Shown one piece after another: positions 17,773-22,079 of a stretch of 22,079 bases of DNA. The stretch spans positions 1 to 22,079 of the forward strand of contig CAUVYJ010000026.1 of NCBI GenBank assembly GCA_963556145.1, read 5' to 3'. The notes below the pieces were generated by a model. That model saw only the letters and a program-made list of their open reading frames with translations. It had not been told where the DNA came from and did no database searches. The DNA is from Hygrocybe punicea (taxonomy: Eukaryota > Basidiomycota > Agaricomycetes > Agaricales > Hygrophoraceae). The translations under genes and the position numbers were made by a program. Positions within the stretch are counted from its first letter, which is position 1; every line of letters begins with the position of its first letter.

Positions 17773-19113
17773 CTACCAACATTGACTTGGATTCATGTAT
17801 ATCCGTGGTCTATTTTTTGCACTTAACAAATGCATGTCGTATGAAAGGAGGAAGCATTCTGACGCCACACATGCAGGGTTATCTCTGAACACCAGCGGGA
17901 GGGCCGGGGTGTATAGACCCGGAGTCTGGGACGGACTCGACGCAGAACGATTTTGCTCTGATTATATATTTTTTAAGCAAAAATTGACGATATTTGCCAC
18001 ATCTTTGCTGCGGACCTGAATTGTTGGTTTCAGCGAGAAACCATTGTGCATCAAACGCTGCGATACCATTCCAGCAGGTTGCAACCTCGATAGGACTGTC
18101 TTTTCGAAGGTTGGTGATGGCGATGGCATCTGATGAGAAGTAAGGCCAGATCGTTTTGGTTGACTGACCGCACGAGTCGCGAGTCACCCATCTGTGACAT
18201 ACGATCGTCAACAAGCCACGACCAATGATTTCCAAAATTCATGAGCCAAGAAATCCCACCACAATGAATAGGATTATGGAAAGGGAACAGCGGACGCACA
18301 TATCATATAGACCAAAGTCGAAAGCACAGGCGAGATCATATTCCCCGCCCTGCGTCGCTAGGAGGCGGATTATTGAGCCTTGAACGAAACGTTAGCCATA
18401 TGCGTATAGCCTGAGAGGGGGGGGGAAAGACGAACGCCAATCAAAAAACACATCATTGAAAAAGATGAGTCTCTTGAACGCCTTGCCTTCCAACACGTTC
18501 GCATTCTGCAACGGTTCCAGGGCTTTATTCCGAATTTGCGCCAAGTAAGGATACGTGCATGACCATTCGAAGACCAACGGGGGTTTCTCCCATCTGCATC
18601 TTGTAATTGAATGCTGTTCCTTACGCCAATATTTCCTAGTTCTTGTTGAAACGCACGAAGCATAGGTTTCGTTTGATCCACGGAATTCGACTCATATATC
18701 GAAACGAAAACATTCTGAGGTCCCAGGTGGTCAATGAGCGACTTGAGTTCGCGGGTCCATATTGGAAGAACAAAAGCCGAGTTGTACAGGTTAGCCGCGA
18801 TGTAATATGTTTCGTTTGGAGGGATCTTTGGAAGTGGAGTATGTGAGTGCAAATATGATGACGGTCCATAAGAAGGATACCGTGGCGAAAAAACGAGAAA
18901 CAAGCACCAGGAGCAAGTGATACCGAATCGCACACTCCGAATACGGGACCAATGGGAGCGGTTCGACAAGTCTAATGCATCGATAACTGCTAGTGCTGGG
19001 ATGCAGAATAGAGCTACGGGGTAACGGGGAGGTACAGGAGAAGGGTGGAGAAGTAGCCCAGCAGATAAGACGAATAAGCAGCGACGGAGACTGTGAAGAA
19101 TAGAATGCAGCAA
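17773..19113 (-). pseudogene. GT69 (CAP59/CMT1-like) alpha-1,3-mannosyltransferase, decayed
   Basis: The CAP59_mtransfer family makes Golgi type-II membrane glycosyltransferases. The start ATG is 19111-19113. The N-terminus is hydrophobic (LFVLSAGLLL; further hydrophobic stretches to about residue 85), fitting a membrane anchor. Family blocks follow: ETYYIAANLYNSAFVLP, NVFVSIYESNSVDQTK, YLAQIRNKALEPL, RLIFFNDVFF, GEYDLACAFDFGLYD, WVTRDSCGQST, VATCWNGIAAFDAQWF, ASECFLLSYDMHLL, RPRIYMNP. Introns 18435-18379 and 18299-18192 restore the frame between blocks. A one-base deletion near 18591-18610 splits the SIYESNS block from the YLAQIRN block. The ASECFLL block (from about 17925) cannot be joined in frame to the upstream exon (ending about 18016) by a normal intron. 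The frame ends at TAG 17773-17775. So this is a relic, or the sequence has indel errors. Confidence 0.72.
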
Positions 19114-19177
19114 ATGACAATGTGCGAGCGGATGAACGACCGGCGTCTATGTAAACGGGTTCCTCATGGACGCGGCA

Positions 19178-19839
19178 AGGACCCCGGCTTATCTGTACTA
19201 AGGATAGATCCCGGATCCGGACAAAAAATTTGGTATTCGGTCAAAATGTCAGATTTTCATCCAGACATGGGCAGGCAAAATCGTGTGAAGGTCAGACATT
19301 TTGTCCAGACATGGCTCCCAAATTTCAGAAATGTCAGATCCATATCCGGACATGGTCAACATGCCGAGTGTCGGCAGACCATATATATACTAGCATAGAT
19401 TGCAATATAACGGAAAAAATTGCTACCTCTTAGAAGAAATCCGGTCCCAGATATGTCTCACCAAACCAACACAAACTCAATAAAAGGCCTGGGTCAAACT
19501 TGGCAAAAAAAATGCTGACATCTTCAAGGCATTGCAGAAGCATCAAATGCTGTTGGCCAAAGTGCTCAAGGAGTCTCAGAAATGTAGTGGGAGGCAGGAG
19601 GATGACAAAATGGATTAGTATTTTCTATAAATACCCTCCTGTCGTGGCATTAAGCTTAAGGACTTTTTTATAGTTTTTGCCATGTCAGATCCATCATCCA
19701 GACAAATTTTCGGCATTTAAGTAGGCCAGATCCCTCATCCAGACATGAAGTGCCCTCTGGGCAAAAAAATCGCCCGGACATATTTTTTGAATTTGGGCCG
19801 AAATTGGATCTAACATTTATAGGGATAAGCCGGGGTCCT
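19178..19839. mobile_element. non-autonomous hAT-type element (MITE-like), 662 bp
   Basis: Perfect 16-bp TIRs AGGACCCCGGCTTATC (19178-19193) and GATAAGCCGGGGTCCT (19824-19839) are flanked by an 8-bp direct duplication ACGCGGCA at 19170-19177 and 19840-19847. An 8-bp duplication is characteristic of hAT elements. The interior has no transposase frame but repeats CCAGACATG / CCGGACATG at about 19261, 19303, 19345, 19738 and 19772, most near the ends, like subterminal binding sites. It lies just beyond the start of the glycosyltransferase relic and may alter its promoter. Confidence 0.85.
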
Positions 19840-19886
19840 ACGCGGCATTAATATTGACCCCAGGGTCCGACTGAGGCTAAACCTTA

Positions 19887-21085
19887 CAGCTGATTCGGAA
19901 ATTCTTGTCCCACGGTTCAAAAAGCGCGAAAAAAATCAAAAAAATCAAAAAAAATCAAAAAATCATTTGCTCCCTCAATACCAGCTAGAATCGCCTACAT
20001 TTACATGGTCAGACCCATAAACCCTCAGAGAACACCCTAATGAAGATCTTCGCGCATTAACAGATGTCAATCTCTCGAAGATTTACATGGTTTGTGAAGA
20101 CCAATTCCGCCTTCGCTGGCTTCTCCACATCGGAATACGAGTTTGGGAATCCAAATGGAGACACCTTCATTGGCGTAGACAAGGTTTCAGAAGCTGAGGG
20201 TGTCAAGACAGATGTCTGTACATGTCAAGGTACAGTCGTCTCCCACTTGCCTTCCGTCACACTCATTCTCAATCAGTTTAGCAATAGCGGAATCGACGAT
20301 TGGGACGATTCGCACCTCCCAGGCCCTCCCAAAACTAGGCAAAGGCCCCGTGCCATTTTCAACAAGCGGGTTCAAATGTTGCAATGAGCAGTTGCTGAGT
20401 GGCCGATAGGGACAGTGAAGACGTTATGCAAAGAGTTTGTTGGCCTTCCCTACTACTCCGAGTGGGTTCGAGATGATGGGCAAGCAAATTCTCGCATCAA
20501 AGGAGTGGAACACAGCTGTTATGCTCGTGGCAACAGCATCGCCAACGACACCAAAGAGCAGCAATCAGCAAGAGTATTAGGTGCGTACTCTCTGTCAGTT
20601 TGCATTCAAGGTCATATTCCAGTAGTCACTCAGTAGCTACGGGTCTGTTCGGCAAGCCTTGGGCAGTCCCCAAAGTAATATTGAAGTACTATTGTGTTTG
20701 GTGCCAGTGATGTTTTAACATATACTCTGTGTATACCAACTTCCTTGCCTTATCCATAGTAACTGCTGTTGTGCCTGCTTCAACTAAGTCATGTTCAGGA
20801 TACCGCTCACTCGAATTGATCTCCATTGACGTCGTAGAAGAATTTTGGTTAGGCTGCCTTAGGCAAGGTGCTTGGTGGAGACACCAACAGACCCAACAAT
20901 GTTGTCTGTATCCCAGCCTTCCAGCAGTGGCCACAACACTCCTTGTTTCATTTCGTAGCTGATATGGCAGTAACCCATGGTGAATGAATGGTATTGAGGG
21001 AGCAAATGATTTTTTGATTTTCTTTGATTTTTTTGATTTTTTTTGCGCTTTTTGAACCGTGGGACAAGAATTTCCGAATCAGCTG
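19887..21085. mobile_element. Tc1/mariner-like element with 97-bp TIRs, 1,199 bp
   Basis: The TIRs 19887-19983 and 20989-21085 match with two differences. They start CAGCTGATTCGGAAATTC, include TGTCCCACGGTTC and a run of AAAAAATC repeats, and end CTCAATACCA. The element is flanked by TA on both sides (19885-19886 and 21086-21087), the duplication typical of Tc1/mariner and related families. No DDE/D transposase could be recognised inside. Two modest plus-strand frames (20064-20387, 20415-20636) have no known domain. It is probably non-autonomous; the superfamily call rests on the TA only. Confidence 0.75.
20064..20636 (+). CDS. hypothetical frames inside the TA-flanked element
   Basis: Two plus-strand frames, 107 and 73 codons, lie between the TIRs. 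The first starts MSISRRFTWFVKTNSAFAGF and is ordered-looking up to TDVCTCQG, where GGTACAGTC could be a 5' splice site; after that it becomes less protein-like. The second contains LPYYSEWVRDDGQAN. Neither matches a family I know, and I could not join them convincingly. They may be cargo or chance frames. Confidence 0.25.
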
Positions 21086-21119
21086 TAGCTCTCTCCCACA
21101 AAGTGACACAATGGTTCAT

Positions 21120-22023
21120 CAACATTCATCTGACCAGGCATTCTGGAGAACCTTTACTAAAATTATGGGCTTCTGAATTGGGAGAAGACATCAAAGGCAA
21201 AATATACCTGACGATCCCAAGTAGGTACTTTTTCATCGTTTTTATCGCTGAACATTTATAGTTTTGCCAATTACGCTACCGCTTTCAATGGCAATGTTAA
21301 AACGTCTGCACAGGCGGTCGTCTGTCCTACGGACGCTGAAGATATCAGCAAGTGAGCTTATTCACTGGGTAATGGATCGAATTCAATATTTATTAGGATA
21401 TTAATCTTCTGCAAGAAATATTCACTTTCGCCCTCGATTAAAGGCGGCGGTTACGGAACAGCTGGTTGGGCAATCGGAGGGGACATTATCGTCGACCTAA
21501 ACCTTTTGGGAAGTGTCCACATCGAGTCACCTCAGGCAGAAGGTTCTTACACGAGCTTGCGAGATATGCCTTTTTTCGGCGTGACGCTCCGATCGTGGAT
21601 GCTTCTAGCAATATCACTAGAAAGCGACGACGAGTGGAGGACGAAGGTTTCAGAATGTACGATTCGGCTTCACGGAGTGTTGGGGAATTTCTTCGCGGTC
21701 CCCCTCTTCCGATCTTCACCGATAACCCACCCCCTAACATTCGGCGTCGTCTAGGTGCTGACGATTTTACAAGTCTTCCAAGAGAAATGTCTCTCGAGTC
21801 AGATTCGAGTAAAAACTCTTGTTCGGAAAGTGCAGAAGATCTGACCTGGCTTGGATCGTCGCCGCATTCAACAGTTGCCACATCCCCATCCCCTCCCCGA
21901 AACGATACCATAACACAATATGGATCCATGCGTGCCGATCCCTTCGGATACTTGAACAACAAACCAGGTTTCTCAGGTTCCCGGCCCCTACCCGTTCCAT
22001 CTACTCAATCCGGATTTGGTTAA
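21120..22023 (+). pseudogene. FAD-linked oxidase (PCMH-type) relic
   Basis: Fragments resemble a FAD_binding_4 (berberine-bridge-like) N-terminal domain: LWASELGEDIKGKIYL (to 21224), then after a 37-bp intron FANYATAFNGN and AQAVVCPTDAEDISK (21262-21351), then KGGGYGTAGWAIGGDIIVDL from about 21440. After the domain comes KRRRVEDEGFRMYDSASRSV and a Pro/Ser-rich tail ending at TAA 22021-22023. The frame breaks twice: the exon after the 21352-21415 intron enters in the wrong phase and lacks expected residues before KGGGYG, and a T6 run near 21570 shifts the frame. No ATG opens the first exon; its frame runs back into the right TIR of the neighbouring element, so the 5' end is missing or displaced. 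The substrate-binding half of such oxidases is absent. Confidence 0.55.
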
Positions 22024-22079
22024 CATGCTTCCGGTTTCTGTCTAAGCACCTCGTTCATAGATTCACCTGAAACTACCCC

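Noticed and set aside
17540..17782. 80-codon hydrophobic minus-strand frame as a membrane protein or the C-terminus of the glycosyltransferase
   Set aside because: It overlaps the end of the glycosyltransferase relic in another frame, and I could not join it by a convincing splice or match it to a family.

Overview
This window looks like a transposon-rich stretch of a basidiomycete (probably Agaricomycete) nuclear genome. Evidence: short 44-61 bp GT..AG introns with CTAAC/CTGAT-like branch points, multi-exon genes on both strands, no bacterial operon layout, and the families present (KDZ transposase, GT69/CAP59 glycosyltransferase, expanded trypsin-like and P-loop NTPase families). Species is not determinable by eye.

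Layout. 1-1643: AT-rich DNA, a 45-bp minisatellite of about 20 copies, CCTGGT hexamers and a GC-rich palindrome; no gene. 2177-8223: a convergent pair of decayed genes, a trypsin-like protease (+) and a P-loop NTPase (-), whose 5' ends share the same leader plus palindrome in inverted orientation. 8325-15760: a complete KDZ-type DNA transposon with 216-bp (about 230 with the weaker inner part) terminal inverted repeats (TIRs) and a 6-bp target duplication TCAGGT. It holds three genes: a 10-exon KDZ transposase (-) broken only by one in-frame TGA, a 216-aa protein with an RNase H1 N-terminal (viroplasmin-like) fold (-), and a 594-aa basic/acidic nuclear-type protein (+) of unknown function. 15767-17500: no gene, but an array of GC-rich hairpins. 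17773-19113: a decayed GT69 (CAP59/CMT1-like) mannosyltransferase gene (-). 19178-19839: a 662-bp hAT-type non-autonomous element with 16-bp TIRs and an 8-bp duplication ACGCGGCA. 19887-21085: a 1.2-kb element with 97-bp TIRs and TA duplication (Tc1/mariner-like). About 21120-22023: a frame-broken FAD-linked oxidase relic.

Reading of the whole. The mobile elements are better preserved than the surrounding genes. Three unrelated genes each carry one in-frame TGA that would be a CGA codon before a C-to-T change, and five of six TIR differences in the KDZ element are transitions, which fits CpG deamination in methylated repeat-rich DNA. The most interesting item is the three-gene KDZ transposon: the two accessory genes are full-length with no frame break, and the pairing of an RNase H1 N-terminal-domain protein with the 594-aa protein inside the TIRs suggests they serve the element. 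All gene models are from manual splicing; phases were checked and sum to whole codons for the three KDZ-borne genes.
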